NCBI RefSeq assembly: GCF_900107845.1
Contig: NZ_FNRM01000004.1
Span: 301,273 to 365,272 of the forward strand
Origin: Alkalimonas amylolytica
GTDB lineage: Bacteria; Pseudomonadota; Gammaproteobacteria; Enterobacterales; Alteromonadaceae
Length of the DNA: 64,000 bases
Direction of reading: 5' to 3'
Shown here: positions 20,048-30,208 of the stretch, piece by piece
How the letters are laid out: the number at the start of each line of letters is the position of its first letter
How positions within the stretch are numbered: the stretch's first letter is position 1
The notes under the pieces: model-generated
What the model saw: the letters and a program-made list of their open reading frames with translations, nothing else
The model's database searches: none
Told to the model about the DNA's origin: nothing
Position numbers and translations under genes: made by a program

Positions 20048-21196
20048 ATGAAAACTGTTACTCGTTGTTTTGCGTTTGTGGTTGCGCTGCTATTCAGCCA
20101 GGCTGAAGCGGTATCTGTGGTGCCGTCACCGCCGGAGGTGAACGCCAAAGGCCATATATTAGTCGACTTTGATACCGGCAAGGTGTTGTCCGAACACAAT
20201 GCTGATATGCTGCTATCCCCGGCTAGCCTGACCAAAATGATGACGGCTTACATCATAGGGACTGAACTGAAAAGCGGCAATATCAGCGAAACCGATAAGG
20301 TCACCATCAGTGAACAGGCCTGGGCTCGCAATTTTCCGGGCTCGTCTTTGATGTTTATAGAAGTAGGCACTCAGGTATCCGTCGCCGATTTGAACCGTGG
20401 CATTATGGTGCAATCCGGCAATGATGCCTGTGTCGCCATGGCTGAGCATATTGCCGGCAGCGAAAGTGCTTTTGTCGATCTGATGAATGCCCATGCCGAT
20501 CGTCTTGGTATGCGTAGCACCACCTTTGGCAACAGTCATGGCCTGCAGCACCCGGATCAGCGCACCACACCGCGTGATATGGCCATTTTATCCAAAGCAC
20601 TGATCCGCGATGTACCCGATATGTATGCGCTGTACTCCGAGCGTGAATTTACCTACAACAACATTCGCCAGTACAACCGCAACTCGCTGCTGTGGGATCG
20701 CAACCTGGCAGTGGATGGCATCAAAACCGGCTTTACCTCCGAAGCAGGCTTCAGCCTGATTACCTCAGCAACCCGTGATGATATGCGGCTGATCTCCGTA
20801 GTCATGGGCACACCGAGCGAGCAAATCCGGGCCCAGGAAAACCGTAAATTACTGAACTACGGTTTCCGTTTCTTTGAAACCATCACACCTTTCCCGGTAG
20901 GTGAAGTGTTCGCCGAGCCACGGGTTTGGCAAGGTGAAGCGGATAGTGTACGCCTTGGGCTCAGCCAACAAAGTCTGATTACCATTCCTCGTGGCCAGCA
21001 GCGTAACCTGAAAACAGAGGTTCAACTGGAGCAGCGACTGGTTGCCCCATTAGAGCGTGGTCAGGTGGTTGGGCGTTTGCAGCTGAGTTTGAATGGAGAA
21101 GTCGTTGCCGAGTACCCACTGGTCACACTCGAGCCTGTCGAACGTGGAGGCTTTTTTAAACGCTTGCTGGACTACTTGCGAATGTTGTTCATCTAG
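20048..21196 (+). CDS. dacA: D-alanyl-D-alanine carboxypeptidase (PBP5/6 type)
   Basis: 382 residues. A Sec signal peptide (ending near SQAEA) is followed by an S11 peptidase domain with Ser60 in SLTKM (SxxK), SGNDAC (SxN) and KTGFT. A PBP5 C-terminal beta domain comes next, then an amphipathic membrane anchor (FFKRLLDYLRMLF). It trims the terminal D-Ala from muropeptide stems in the periplasm and so limits cross-linking. A ribosome-binding site AAAGG precedes the ATG. Confidence 0.96.
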   Translation: MKTVTRCFAFVVALLFSQAEAVSVVPSPPEVNAKGHILVDFDTGKVLSEHNADMLLSPASLTKMMTAYIIGTELKSGNISETDKVTISEQAWARNFPGSSLMFIEVGTQVSVADLNRGIMVQSGNDACVAMAEHIAGSESAFVDLMNAHADRLGMRSTTFGNSHGLQHPDQRTTPRDMAILSKALIRDVPDMYALYSEREFTYNNIRQYNRNSLLWDRNLAVDGIKTGFTSEAGFSLITSATRDDMRLISVVMGTPSEQIRAQENRKLLNYGFRFFETITPFPVGEVFAEPRVWQGEADSVRLGLSQQSLITIPRGQQRNLKTEVQLEQRLVAPLERGQVVGRLQLSLNGEVVAEYPLVTLEPVERGGFFKRLLDYLRMLFI

Positions 21197-21229
21197 CCTT
21201 TGTCTGGACGACTTCAGCCTCCCCCTGTT

Positions 21230-21265
21230 ACAACCCGGCGAAATGCAGTAAAATAGCCGGGTTGT
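21230..21265 (+). terminator. Inverted repeat between dacA and ybeD, possible terminator
   Basis: A perfect 10-bp stem (ACAACCCGGC, GCCGGGTTGT) encloses 16 nt and is followed by only three T. It may end the mrdA-dacA transcript in part, or act as a leader structure of ybeD, whose GGAGG follows at once. Confidence 0.45.
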
Positions 21266-21283
21266 TTGATCTGGAGGCTTGGC

Positions 21284-21565
21284 ATGGTAACCCCTGTAAA
21301 AAATACCAACTTTGATGCACTGCTTGATTTTCCCTGCACCGTCAACTTTAAAGTGATGGGTGTCGCGCATGAGCGCCTGGTCGATGACATCATTGGTGTA
21401 CTGCAACAACATGCCGAAGCCGCCGATTATAGCCCCAGCATTTTACCCAGCGCCAAAGGCAATTATCATTCAGTGCGCGTGGCGGTTCGGGTCGTTGATA
21501 AAGATCACATTGAGTTACTGTATACCGAATTAAGTAAACTGGAACTGGTGCGCTACGTACTCTAA
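21284..21565 (+). CDS. ybeD: YbeD family protein (DUF493)
   Basis: 93 residues with an ACT-like alpha/beta fold. The conserved opening [18 protein letters not shown] and the middle [13 protein letters not shown] are typical of YbeD, which is nearly always found just before lipB, as here. Its molecular role is unsettled; an allosteric or lipoate-linked function has been suggested from its position. The start at 21284 has a GGAGG seven bases upstream. The stop overlaps the lipB start (TAATG). Confidence 0.93.
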   Translation: MVTPVKNTNFDALLDFPCTVNFKVMGVAHERLVDDIIGVLQQHAEAADYSPSILPSAKGNYHSVRVAVRVVDKDHIELLYTELSKLELVRYVL

Positions 21566-22227
21566 TGACTGCAGCCACTCATACGCTGATCATTCGCCAA
21601 CTTGGAATTCAGCCGTACCTGCCTATATGGCAGGCCATGCAAGCTTTTACCGATGCGCGCAATGAGCACAGCCAGGACGAACTTTGGTTGTTGCAACATG
21701 AGCCGGTATTTACTCAGGGACAGGCGGGCAAAGCAGAGCATATTCTGGCCACTGGGGATATCCCTGTGGTGCAGGTTGATCGGGGCGGCCAGGTCACTTA
21801 CCATGGCCCGGGTCAGCAGATGGTTTATGTACTGCTGGATCTGAAGCGCCGCAAAATCGGCGTGCGCGAGCTGGTCACCCTGCTGGAGCAAGTGCTGATT
21901 GATACCTTGGCCAGCTTGAGTATTCAGGCTTATGCCAAGCCGGATGCGCCAGGTGTGTATGTAGACAACAAAAAAATTGCCTCGCTTGGGCTGCGTATCC
22001 GAAAAGGCTGCAGCTTCCATGGCCTGGCACTGAATGTCGATATGGATTTATCGCCATTTTCCCGGATTAATCCCTGCGGCTATGCCGGCATGGAAATGAT
22101 TCAATGCCGCGATTTTGCCCCGGTTAGCCTTGGCACTATTGAGCAACAACTGATTCAGCAGTTCAGCCAGAAACTTGGTTGCCATGAACTGCATTACCAT
22201 ACAGGATTGGACAGGCAGCATGACTAA
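21565..22227 (+). CDS. lipB: Octanoyl-[acyl-carrier-protein]:protein octanoyltransferase
   Basis: 220 residues. LipB moves the octanoyl group from acyl carrier protein to the lipoyl domains of 2-oxoacid dehydrogenases and the glycine cleavage H protein. Visible motifs are [11 protein letters not shown], the Lys-containing [10 protein letters not shown] and the catalytic Cys in [12 protein letters not shown]. The gene is translationally coupled to ybeD upstream and overlaps lipA by eight bases, so the lipoate pathway is made as a unit. Confidence 0.97.
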   Translation: MTAATHTLIIRQLGIQPYLPIWQAMQAFTDARNEHSQDELWLLQHEPVFTQGQAGKAEHILATGDIPVVQVDRGGQVTYHGPGQQMVYVLLDLKRRKIGVRELVTLLEQVLIDTLASLSIQAYAKPDAPGVYVDNKKIASLGLRIRKGCSFHGLALNVDMDLSPFSRINPCGYAGMEMIQCRDFAPVSLGTIEQQLIQQFSQKLGCHELHYHTGLDRQHD

Positions 22228-23203
22228 AACCGCACGTATGCAACCCGGTGTTAAACTCCGCGACGCCGACAAGATGGCTCTGATCCCGGTCAAGGTGTTA
22301 CCAACCGAGCGTGACCAGATGCTGCGTAAACCGGACTGGCTGAAAATCAAACTGCCAAAAAGCTCCGAACGCATCGATGAGATCAAAGGCGCCATGCGCA
22401 AACATGGGCTGCATTCGGTCTGTGAAGAAGCCGCCTGCCCGAATCTGCCGGAATGCTTTAACCATGGTACCGCCACCTTTATGATTTTAGGGGCCATTTG
22501 CACCCGTCGTTGCCCGTTTTGTGACGTTGCGCATGGCCGGCCACTGCCGCCCAGTGCCGAAGAGCCGGAAAAGCTGGCTCTTACCATCCGGGATATGAAG
22601 TTGAAGTATGTGGTAATCACATCGGTCGACCGAGATGATTTGCGTGATGGCGGTGCTCAGCATTTTGCCGACTGCATCCGTGAAATTCGCCGCTACAGCC
22701 CAAATATTAAAATTGAAGTGTTGGTACCGGATTTCCGTGGCCGGATGGACACCGCCTTGGATATCCTTACTCAGACTCCACCGGATGTGTTTAATCACAA
22801 CCTGGAAACGGCTCCCCGTTTGTACAAACTGGCGCGGCCAGGTGCCGATTACAAATGGTCGCTGCAGCTGTTAAAGCGTTTTAAAGCGGCGCACCCGCAT
22901 ATCTCTACCAAGTCAGGCTTAATGGTAGGCCTTGGTGAAACCACTGAAGAACTGATTGAGGTGCTCAAAGATCTGCGGGCACACGATGTGGATATGCTGA
23001 CTGTGGGTCAGTACCTGCAGCCGAGCAAACATCACCTGCCGGTGGCACGCTATGTACCCCCAGCAGAGTTTGATGAGATCAAGCGTATCGCTTATGAGTT
23101 GGGCTTTAAACATGCTGCCTGTGGGCCTTTTGTCCGCTCCAGCTATCATGCCGACCGCCAGGCAGCCGGCGAAGAAATCGTCAGCAGCTTTAGCCCGGCT
23201 TAA
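22220..23203 (+). CDS. lipA: Lipoyl synthase
   Basis: 327 residues. A radical SAM enzyme that inserts two sulfurs into protein-bound octanoyl groups. Both iron-sulfur sites are intact: the auxiliary cluster cysteines C68, C73, C79 ([12 protein letters not shown]) and the radical SAM CxxxCxxC at C94, C98, C101 (CTRRCPFC). The start at 22220 matches the usual N terminus ([12 protein letters not shown]); the longer frame lies inside lipB. The lipA stop and the stop of the opposing diguanylate cyclase are directly adjacent with no terminator between them. Confidence 0.98.
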   Translation: MTKTARMQPGVKLRDADKMALIPVKVLPTERDQMLRKPDWLKIKLPKSSERIDEIKGAMRKHGLHSVCEEAACPNLPECFNHGTATFMILGAICTRRCPFCDVAHGRPLPPSAEEPEKLALTIRDMKLKYVVITSVDRDDLRDGGAQHFADCIREIRRYSPNIKIEVLVPDFRGRMDTALDILTQTPPDVFNHNLETAPRLYKLARPGADYKWSLQLLKRFKAAHPHISTKSGLMVGLGETTEELIEVLKDLRAHDVDMLTVGQYLQPSKHHLPVARYVPPAEFDEIKRIAYELGFKHAACGPFVRSSYHADRQAAGEEIVSSFSPA

Positions 23204-24724
23204 TCAGTCTTGCTCAGCAGCTTTCCGCTGCTGCTTGACCAGATACATAGCCTGATCTGCTTGCTGGATCAGGCTTTGCATATCAACGCCACCAGGTTGC
23301 CAGTGCGCCATGCCAATGCTGGGACCATTGTATTGCAAGGTTACTCCCGATAAATTAAAGGTACCGCTGGTGGTTTCCATCAGCTTGGCATGCAAACGGC
23401 TACTTGCCAGCTCGACATCGTCGTCGGCAGCCAAGCAAGCCACGACAATAAATTCATCACCGCCATAGCGAGCCACCAGATCACCTTCCCGCATTACGGC
23501 TTGCAGGCGTTTGGCCAACGCCACCAAAAAAGCATCCCCCACCTGATGGCCATAATCGTCATTGATCCGTTTGAACTTATCCAGATCAATAAAGGCCAGG
23601 AGCATCTGACCGCCATGGCGTTTTTTTTGCGCCATGGCGCGTTGCAAACTTTCATGCAGATAGCGGCGGTTCGCCAAAGCAGTGAGCGGATCATGCAAGG
23701 CATGCACACTAAGCTCTTTGTTCATTTGCTCTAAGCAGCTTTGATCGTACAGGCGTGTTGCCAATAACGAAAGATAATAGCTGCAGCTATGCAGTAATGT
23801 ACTTTCCGGCAACTCATCCTGATTGCTCAGCAGCAGAATACCACCCTCCAGCTCATCATGATTTACCGCTGTAATGCAGGCGACAGGACCACTGGGTTTT
23901 AACCCCAGGATATCCCGCATTGCATTGATGGCCTCATTGCTGCCATCACAGAGCCAGAGCAATTGCCTTTGCTGCACCGCTTTCTGGCTGTAACAGCGGA
24001 TCAGGTAATAGACAGCGTCATGCTGCTCCATAGTAAGTTTTGGCGTCGCCAGCAGCTCTGGCTGACCGATATGTTGACGGAACGGCAACACCAACGGCCA
24101 CTCAGGCAGCTGCTGGAGTAGCACGGTGGCTTTTTTCAACACTTCATTCAGTGATGAAGCCAATAAACACAAATCACCCAACTCAGCCAACAGCGACATG
24201 CCGTGTAAACGATGTTCAGCTTCTTGTGCTCGTCTGGACTGAAGCGACAGTTGTCGCTCCCGCTCCAGTTGCCAGGCAATCAGCTGAGCAAACAACTGTA
24301 AAATTTTGCTGTGTTTATCTTCTACCTCGGTTGGTATTGCACTGGCTCCGCAGAGCGTACCGAACAACTCACCATCACTTAAATACACCGGCACACTGAC
24401 ATAGGTTTGCAGACCAAGATCACGGGCTGCATCTGAGTCGCCCCATATTGCAGGCACATCCTGCGTCACAAAACGTTGTTGCAAAATAGCCCGGCGACAC
24501 AGCGTATCCTCCCAGGGAACTTTCAATCCTTCCGGCAAGGTGAGAGATGCTGCATTCACCGCATAGAGAATTTGCTGGTAACCCGCAGTTTGATCCACTT
24601 TGGTCAGGTAGGTGGAGTCAAGGCCAGTCATTTCCTGCAACAAAGCAAGTAAAGGCCGGGTCAGGCTCTCCAGATCCGATGCCGTCGTGACCGACTGCGC
24701 CAATTGTTCGAGGTAGAGGTTCAT
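23204..24724 (-). CDS. Diguanylate cyclase with GAF sensor domain
   Basis: 506 residues from the ATG at 24724; a longer frame starts with TTG at 24826 and looks less likely. A GAF-type domain at about residues 10-165 (TLCRRAILQQRFVTQDVPA, TYVSVPVYLSDGELFGTLC) is followed by a second, weaker sensor-like region and a GGDEF domain from about 350. The active site is YGGDEF, and the product-inhibition RxxD (REGD) sits five residues before it, so the enzyme should make cyclic di-GMP under feedback control. There is no transmembrane segment, so it acts in the cytoplasm. The divergent neighbour encodes a PilZ cyclic-di-GMP receptor. The GAF ligand cannot be told from sequence. Confidence 0.9.
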   Translation of the reverse strand: MNLYLEQLAQSVTTASDLESLTRPLLALLQEMTGLDSTYLTKVDQTAGYQQILYAVNAASLTLPEGLKVPWEDTLCRRAILQQRFVTQDVPAIWGDSDAARDLGLQTYVSVPVYLSDGELFGTLCGASAIPTEVEDKHSKILQLFAQLIAWQLERERQLSLQSRRAQEAEHRLHGMSLLAELGDLCLLASSLNEVLKKATVLLQQLPEWPLVLPFRQHIGQPELLATPKLTMEQHDAVYYLIRCYSQKAVQQRQLLWLCDGSNEAINAMRDILGLKPSGPVACITAVNHDELEGGILLLSNQDELPESTLLHSCSYYLSLLATRLYDQSCLEQMNKELSVHALHDPLTALANRRYLHESLQRAMAQKKRHGGQMLLAFIDLDKFKRINDDYGHQVGDAFLVALAKRLQAVMREGDLVARYGGDEFIVVACLAADDDVELASSRLHAKLMETTSGTFNLSGVTLQYNGPSIGMAHWQPGGVDMQSLIQQADQAMYLVKQQRKAAEQD

Positions 24725-24878
24725 ACTGCCACTATCGACTTTAGAACAAGCACTTACAATACAGATACCAAGAGTGTAATTCAGGCTTGGCTTGTTTGCC
24801 AATTCTGGCTTGAAAACAGATGTCAAAGACTGCTAAACCGGCTATGCTTAAAGTAGCTGAATCAGCAAAGAGACTACT

Positions 24879-25235
24879 ATGAACAACCGCCGCTTTCACC
24901 GTATCCCATTTCATGGCCCAGCCAACCTGAAAGTTGCGGGTGAAAGCTATGCAACTGAGTTGCTGGACTTATCACTCAAAGGCGCTCTGGTGAGTAAACC
25001 CGATGATTTCCCGGCCCACACCCAATTCTTCGAGCTGCATGTGCCCTTGCAAGACAGTGTGCTGAATATTTCGATGCAAGTTCGGGTAGCCCATCAAACC
25101 GATGCCATTCTTGGCCTGCATTGTGAAAAGATCGATCTGGACAGCATCAGTCACTTAAAGCGGCTGGTGCAGCTGAATCTGGGCGATGATCAACTACTGG
25201 AACGGGAGCTGTCGGAGTTAAGTCACGCTGACTAA
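24879..25235 (+). CDS. PilZ domain protein, candidate cyclic di-GMP receptor
   Basis: 118 residues that are almost all PilZ domain. The ligand motif is present as RRFHR (residues 4-8, the RxxxR element) and DLSLKG (about 30-35, the D/NxSxxG element). No output domain is fused, so it would signal by binding a partner. It is transcribed divergently from the diguanylate cyclase across 154 bases. Its 3' end overlaps the opposing lipoprotein gene by 89 bases. The target (motility, exopolysaccharide or other) is not indicated. Confidence 0.9.
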   Translation: MNNRRFHRIPFHGPANLKVAGESYATELLDLSLKGALVSKPDDFPAHTQFFELHVPLQDSVLNISMQVRVAHQTDAILGLHCEKIDLDSISHLKRLVQLNLGDDQLLERELSELSHAD

Positions 25236-26433
25236 GCAGCCGGCTGGCATCCGGATAACCCAGTTGCTCTGCTAATTGCATTAAACGCCACCAGTCTGCT
25301 TCCAACCCATGGATCCGAGCCTTATAAGCCAGGTAATACTGTACCGGCATCAATAGCTCCGGCCGCTTTAATTGCTGCTTCACCAGCTGCACATAGTAGT
25401 CCGGTAAATCCAGTTGATAAAATTCCATACTATTGCTTTCAGCAATCAATCGATAGGCCTGATAAGGGCTATGCAGGCAGGTGTCCACTGGCGTCAGTTC
25501 CATGACATCTGGCAAGCGGCCCCAATGCTGTTGGTAGGCAGCGAGTTGCTGCTTGCCAATCAGAATATTCGGATAGATCTGGTCCGGCTGACAAACTTCG
25601 GCCGCAGCCGCGGCAGGCAGCGCGTATTCATCCATAAAACGGAAAATGTGTAAAAACTCATGCCGAAGCAACGATAGCTCGGCTCGCTCTGGCAACTGAA
25701 TAATGCCATTGTTGTAGCTGGCTTTGCCACGTCCGGCCAGAATCAGCAGCTGCTGTGCCTGGTTATCACGGATATAGGGGATCAGCTGGTGATAATCACA
25801 GCCAATTCGGCTGTCGGAGTCTTCGCTGCAGGCCAGCTCGGTACTGCTGACCAGTTGCAAAGAGCGAAAGCAAACCGGCAGCGTCGCCAATTGGTTGTCC
25901 TGTTGCCACTCTGCTTGCAACTTCAGCCATTGATTAGCCGCAGCGGTATTAATCGCTATCGGTTGAATGGTCAATTGACAGCCTTGCTCAGGCTGCCAGC
26001 CAGGTTGATCGGTTAGGCCGGCTTGTTGCCAGTAAGGCCAGTTTGTTTTTTGCTGGTAGTGCAAATGCCAGAGCCCAAGCGCTGCTAAATCTACTCCCTG
26101 ATGACTGATACGCTGTGCTTGTATCTGTTGCTCCAACCACTGCGCTGTGGCTAACTTGCCAGTCTGGCGTTGGCGCAACATCAGACTGGGAGTGGCAGCT
26201 TCATCTTGCCCTAGTATCCAGGCATGTTCAAACCAACGTAGCGCAGCGTCAAATTCTTGCCCGGCCAAACGGTGCTGCGCTAGCCGATGGGCTGCCCGCG
26301 CATCAGTCTGAGCAGCATCCATCAACGCTTGCTCGGGATTGGGTGGCGATGGCTGACAGCCCAACAAAAGACCAAGCGCAAAAAAGCCAGCAAGCTGGCT
26401 TTTGAATAAGCAATAGTTGGGTTTAGAAGACAT
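25147..26433 (-). CDS. Lipoprotein with HExxH zinc-peptidase motif, coupled to nlpI
   Basis: 428 residues. A lipoprotein signal ends LLLGC (cysteine near residue 26). A helical Sel1/TPR-like region covers about 35-140 (LAQHRLAGQEFDAALRWFEH). A domain with His258-Glu-Phe-Leu-His262 follows; the helix LLRHEFLHIFRFMDEY fits a gluzincin/minigluzincin metallopeptidase, with possible third ligands downstream (IAESNSMEF). More than six cysteines suggest disulfides in the periplasm. A Sel1-like helix pair returns near 385-410. The ATG overlaps the nlpI stop by 11 bases. I do not recognise a named family. A periplasmic protease working with NlpI is a reasonable hypothesis. Confidence 0.7.
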   Translation of the reverse strand: MSSKPNYCLFKSQLAGFFALGLLLGCQPSPPNPEQALMDAAQTDARAAHRLAQHRLAGQEFDAALRWFEHAWILGQDEAATPSLMLRQRQTGKLATAQWLEQQIQAQRISHQGVDLAALGLWHLHYQQKTNWPYWQQAGLTDQPGWQPEQGCQLTIQPIAINTAAANQWLKLQAEWQQDNQLATLPVCFRSLQLVSSTELACSEDSDSRIGCDYHQLIPYIRDNQAQQLLILAGRGKASYNNGIIQLPERAELSLLRHEFLHIFRFMDEYALPAAAAAEVCQPDQIYPNILIGKQQLAAYQQHWGRLPDVMELTPVDTCLHSPYQAYRLIAESNSMEFYQLDLPDYYVQLVKQQLKRPELLMPVQYYLAYKARIHGLEADWWRLMQLAEQLGYPDASRLLSQRDLTPTAPVPVVDHRPDSAAPAALSD

Positions 26434-27316
26434 TGTCTTCCATACTCAAAGGTTCATCACGTAACCTGGCCAGTTCCAACCGGGCATAGCGATGTTCAAG
26501 GAATTCAAATACATTGGTAGCCAGCGACAGCTTGAAGTTGTGCATAGCACGCTCAGTATCGCCTTGCATGCTGTGCCACTTGGCCAGATAAAAATAAGCT
26601 TCGCACAAACGCTCTGCCAACTGTTTCGGGTTTTGTAAATTGTCCGTCACACTGTAGAGCAAATCGGCTTCGCTGATAGTACCCAAAAAGAAATCTGCCA
26701 GTTGCGTGCCCCAGTTGGTTGCATCCAGTTCACTACGAAGTGTAACGAGCTTCGAGCGGGCCAGTTCAGGATCAAGCTCCGCATGCGCCAGGTAAATCCA
26801 GACAGCACGGTAGGGATCGCTCGGGTTACGTTGCTGAAACTCGGTAAAATCGTACAGCGATAAATCGATACGTCCAGCATAGTAAAGCGCCAGCGCCCGA
26901 TTCAGATAAGCAAACTCATAACTTGGGTCCAGTTCCAGCACGGAGTCAAAGGCTTCATAGGCCTGATCAAAATTACCGGCCAGGGTGTAATGAATACCCA
27001 TGAAGTTATAAGCACCAGCCAGATCCGGTTGCAGCCGCAGAGCCCGCATAAAATCAAAACGAGCCAACGAGGTCAAACCCACACTTTCAAACATCACACC
27101 ACGATCGTAATGCAGCTGTGCCGATTGCTGTTCGGTCAGCTCAGCCCGATGCAAAATTTCCGTTAAACGGGCAATGGCTACTTCGGTACGTTGGGGAACA
27201 GCTAAGGGTTCGGGAGTCAACCAGTAGGCAGGGGCATGGCTGTGCTGGGTTGCACAGCCACTAAGTCCCAGCAGCAAGGCTGCTGCCAGGACACACAGGC
27301 GGATAGGCTTAGGCAT
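26423..27316 (-). CDS. nlpI: Lipoprotein NlpI (TPR adaptor)
   Basis: 297 residues. The lipobox is LSGC with Cys21. TPR repeats span about 60-290, with the family signatures [18 protein letters not shown] and EHRYARLEL at the end. In E. coli NlpI is an outer-membrane-anchored adaptor that delivers the endopeptidase MepS to the protease Prc and organises peptidoglycan hydrolases. The start at 27316 overlaps the pnp stop by eight bases, and the pnp-nlpI order is the usual one. A longer frame from 27337 is possible. The downstream HExxH lipoprotein is coupled to it. Confidence 0.95.
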   Translation of the reverse strand: MPKPIRLCVLAAALLLGLSGCATQHSHAPAYWLTPEPLAVPQRTEVAIARLTEILHRAELTEQQSAQLHYDRGVMFESVGLTSLARFDFMRALRLQPDLAGAYNFMGIHYTLAGNFDQAYEAFDSVLELDPSYEFAYLNRALALYYAGRIDLSLYDFTEFQQRNPSDPYRAVWIYLAHAELDPELARSKLVTLRSELDATNWGTQLADFFLGTISEADLLYSVTDNLQNPKQLAERLCEAYFYLAKWHSMQGDTERAMHNFKLSLATNVFEFLEHRYARLELARLRDEPLSMEDNVF

Positions 27317-29432
27317 CAGCAGATTCAGCAGGAGCATCCTGCTTGCTTTGTGCTTCTTTGATGCTCAGACGCACCCGTCCTTGCTTATCCACTTCCAGCA
27401 CTTTGACTTTGACCTTCTGGCCCATGGTCAAATGATCCGATACCGTATTCACCCGCTCTTCCGCGATTTGTGAAATGTGTACCAGGCCATCTTTGCCAGG
27501 CAAGACATTGACAAAAGCACCAAAGTCAACGATACGGACCACTTCACCGTCGTAGATCCGGCCAACCTCCAACTCAGCAGTGATCAGCATGATCTTATCG
27601 ATAGCGACCTGCGCCTGCTTGCTGTTGGTCGCAGCTACTTTCACGGTACCGTCGTCTTCAATTTCGATGGTACAGCCAGACTCTTCGGTGATTTGACGGA
27701 TCACAGCACCACCTTTACCGATCACATCACGGATTTTTTCCGGATTGATGCTTAAGGTATAGATGCGTGGCGCGTGCTCAGACAGTTCTTCACGGTGCTC
27801 CGATATCGCCTGGTCCATCACTTGCAGAATATGCAAACGAGCGGCTTTGGCTTGCTTTAACGCAATCTGCATGATGTCACGGGTAATGCCATCAATTTTA
27901 ATGTCCATCTGCAGTGCAGTGATACCTTCGGCAGTACCCGCTACTTTAAAGTCCATATCACCCAGGTGATCTTCGTCACCCAGAATATCGGACAGTACTA
28001 CAAAGTTATCGCCTTCTTTCACCAGACCCATGGCAATACCAGCCACGGAAGCTTTGATCGGCACACCGGCATCCATCATCGCCAATGAAGAACCACAAAC
28101 AGAAGCCATGGAGCTGGAACCATTCGATTCGGTGATTTCAGACACCAGACGCACTGTGTACGGGAAGTCTTCAAACGCAGGCATTACCGCTTGCACACCA
28201 CGCTTAGCCAAACGGCCGTGACCGATTTCGCGACGCTTCGGTGAACCGACCATGCCGGTCTCGCCCACACAGTACGGAGGGAAGTTGTAATGCAGCATGA
28301 AGTAGTCTTTTTTCTCGCTCAGCAAGTCATCGACGTTCTGTGCATCACGGGCGGTACCCAACGTACAGGTGACCAGCGCCTGAGTTTCACCGCGGGTGAA
28401 GAGTGAAGAACCGTGGGTACGAGGCAGTACACCGGTCATCACGCTCAGGGCACGTACCATATCCGGCTCACGGCCATCGATGCGCGGCTCACCGGCGATA
28501 ATGCGGCTGCGAACGGTTTTGCTTTCCAACTCGTGGAAGACATCACCGACTTCGTGCTCGTCCAGGCTTTCACCTTCGGCCAGCTCAGCGGTCAGCTTCT
28601 CAATCAGATCAGCTTTGATTTCTTTGATGCGGTCGTAACGCTTGGCTTTTTCAGTGATCTGATAAGCTTCACTCAGGGCGGCAGCGCAGTGGTTTTTTAC
28701 GGCTTCAATCAACGGCTCGTTTTTAGCCGGAGCCTGCCAATCCCAAGCTGGCTTGCCAGCTTCGGCTTTCAGCTCATTGATGGCAGTGATAGCCACTTGC
28801 ATTTGATCATGGCCGTAGACCACAGCGCCCAACATGATGTCTTCCGACAGCAGGTTGGCCTCGGACTCAACCATCAGCACCGCATTGGAAGTACCAGCGA
28901 CCACCAGATCCAGCTTGCTTTCTTTCAGCTCTGCTTCGGATGGGTTCAGCACGTACTGGTCGTTGATGTAACCAACACGGGCGGCACCGATAGGGCCAGC
29001 AAACGGAATACCAGACAGCGCCAGCGCCGCGGAGGTACCAATCAAAGCGACGATATCCGGCTGGATCTCTGGCTGCACAGAGACCACAGTCGCAATCACC
29101 TGGACTTCGTTGGTGAAGCCTTCAGGGAACAGTGGACGGATTGGGCGGTCGATCAGGCGCGATGTCAGGGTTTCACCTTCAGACGGCCGGCCTTCACGCT
29201 TGAAGAAACCGCCAGGCACACGGCCGGCAGCGTACATTTTTTCTTGATAATTCACGGTCAGTGGGAAAAAGTCCTGACCTGGTTTCGGTTGTTTTTTACC
29301 AACTACAGTGACCAGTACGGTGGTATCACCAATGCTGGCCAAAACTGCAGCATCGGCCTGACGGGCGATAACGCCGGTTTCTAAAGTACAAGTGTGTTGG
29401 CCGAACGGGAAAGATTTAATGATGGGTGTCAC
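27309..29432 (-). CDS. pnp: Polyribonucleotide nucleotidyltransferase
   Basis: 707 residues (711 in E. coli). PNPase degrades RNA phosphorolytically from the 3' end and is part of the degradosome. Two RNase PH domains are visible (the second with [20 protein letters not shown] and [19 protein letters not shown]), then a KH domain with [13 protein letters not shown], then an S1 domain with [18 protein letters not shown]. The start is a GTG with AAGGA upstream. The gene is downstream of rpsO as in enterics, separated here by about 400 bases. Confidence 0.98.
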   Translation of the reverse strand: MTPIIKSFPFGQHTCTLETGVIARQADAAVLASIGDTTVLVTVVGKKQPKPGQDFFPLTVNYQEKMYAAGRVPGGFFKREGRPSEGETLTSRLIDRPIRPLFPEGFTNEVQVIATVVSVQPEIQPDIVALIGTSAALALSGIPFAGPIGAARVGYINDQYVLNPSEAELKESKLDLVVAGTSNAVLMVESEANLLSEDIMLGAVVYGHDQMQVAITAINELKAEAGKPAWDWQAPAKNEPLIEAVKNHCAAALSEAYQITEKAKRYDRIKEIKADLIEKLTAELAEGESLDEHEVGDVFHELESKTVRSRIIAGEPRIDGREPDMVRALSVMTGVLPRTHGSSLFTRGETQALVTCTLGTARDAQNVDDLLSEKKDYFMLHYNFPPYCVGETGMVGSPKRREIGHGRLAKRGVQAVMPAFEDFPYTVRLVSEITESNGSSSMASVCGSSLAMMDAGVPIKASVAGIAMGLVKEGDNFVVLSDILGDEDHLGDMDFKVAGTAEGITALQMDIKIDGITRDIMQIALKQAKAARLHILQVMDQAISEHREELSEHAPRIYTLSINPEKIRDVIGKGGAVIRQITEESGCTIEIEDDGTVKVAATNSKQAQVAIDKIMLITAELEVGRIYDGEVVRIVDFGAFVNVLPGKDGLVHISQIAEERVNTVSDHLTMGQKVKVKVLEVDKQGRVRLSIKEAQSKQDAPAESADA

Positions 29433-29797
29433 GTGGGATTTTCCTTACAATTAACGCCTCATGGCGCATTCTATCTGTTTTCATTTCATTCCTGGCTAGT
29501 ATACGCGTTCGGCGCGGGAAAAAGAAGCAGTGGGCCAAGGTTTCATCGGATTGACACAATTGGCAAGCCGTAAAAGCAATACGATGATTTTTGAGTACAG
29601 AGAGGATGATTCACCCAGCTTGACCTCGGAAGCTACCGCAGGTGCAGTAACCAGCCAAATATTGCGACAGATCCTTAGCCAATCCCAAGCTTGTCCATGC
29701 AGAACTGCCACACCTAGCATATGACGTAGAATACGAGAGTATTATTTTACAGGTTAGGTTGGGTGATGTTCGCTTGCTAAGGCTGTTTATCAGGCAG
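29433..29797. other. Non-coding gap between rpsO and pnp
   Basis: About 365 bases without a supported gene. On the minus strand a TATACT (29498-29503) could be a -10 for pnp, but no good -35 precedes it. A short stem near 29453-29470 (ACGCC/GGCGC around a TCAT loop) lies in the pnp leader. Small open frames on both strands (for example 29530-29724) have no ribosome-binding site or recognisable protein features. Confidence 0.5.
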
Positions 29798-29826
29798 AAA
29801 AAAAGGGCTGAAATTCAGCCCTTTTT
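29798..29826 (-). terminator. Rho-independent terminator after rpsO
   Basis: The stem is GGGCTG/CAGCCC (29805-29810, 29816-29821), extendable by AA/TT. A run of seven A on the + strand (29798-29804) gives the T-run on the minus strand, 13 bases after the rpsO stop. The T-run on the other side makes it nearly symmetrical. Confidence 0.88.
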
Positions 29827-29838
29827 CTTTGCGTTGAA

Positions 29839-30108
29839 TTAACGACGCAGGCCAAGACGCTTGATCAAGTCAGCGTAACGGCTTTGATCTTTGCCTTTTA
29901 AGTAGTCCAGCAATTTACGACGCTGGCTAACCATACGCAGCAGACCGCGGCGTGAGTGGAAATCGTGCTTGTGATCAGCAAAGTGGCTTTGCAGGTGGTT
30001 GATGTTTGCAGTCAGCAAAGCAACCTGTACTTCTGGTGAACCTGTGTCACCTTCTTTTTGTGCGTAATCCGCAACGATTTTTGCTTTTTCAGCAACAGTT
30101 AAAGCCAT
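29839..30108 (-). CDS. rpsO: 30S ribosomal protein uS15
   Basis: 89 residues, the standard length. S15 binds the central domain of 16S rRNA early in 30S assembly. The sequence [20 protein letters not shown] and the conserved [24 protein letters not shown] are characteristic. The start is the ATG at 30108 with GGAG about seven bases upstream. The gene sits between truB and pnp in the classic order. Confidence 0.98.
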   Translation of the reverse strand: MALTVAEKAKIVADYAQKEGDTGSPEVQVALLTANINHLQSHFADHKHDFHSRRGLLRMVSQRRKLLDYLKGKDQSRYADLIKRLGLRR

Positions 30109-30208
30109 GGTGTACTCCAATTCTGAGTGAGTTAATGAATGTATTGTCGCCGATCACTCATTCAGCCAACAATAAAAAGCGGCCGCATTGTACCATGCCA
30201 GCGCTGCT

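Noticed and set aside
28413..29384. 323-codon open frame on the + strand opposite pnp
   Set aside because: It is wholly antisense to a conserved gene, has no ribosome-binding site and its composition is the mirror of pnp codon bias.
29530..29724. Small open frames between rpsO and pnp
   Set aside because: No ribosome-binding site, no recognisable features, and frames exist on both strands over the same bases.
30170..30190. GCGGCCGC followed by T on the minus strand after truB as a terminator
   Set aside because: The 8-bp palindrome has no loop bases and cannot form a stable hairpin.
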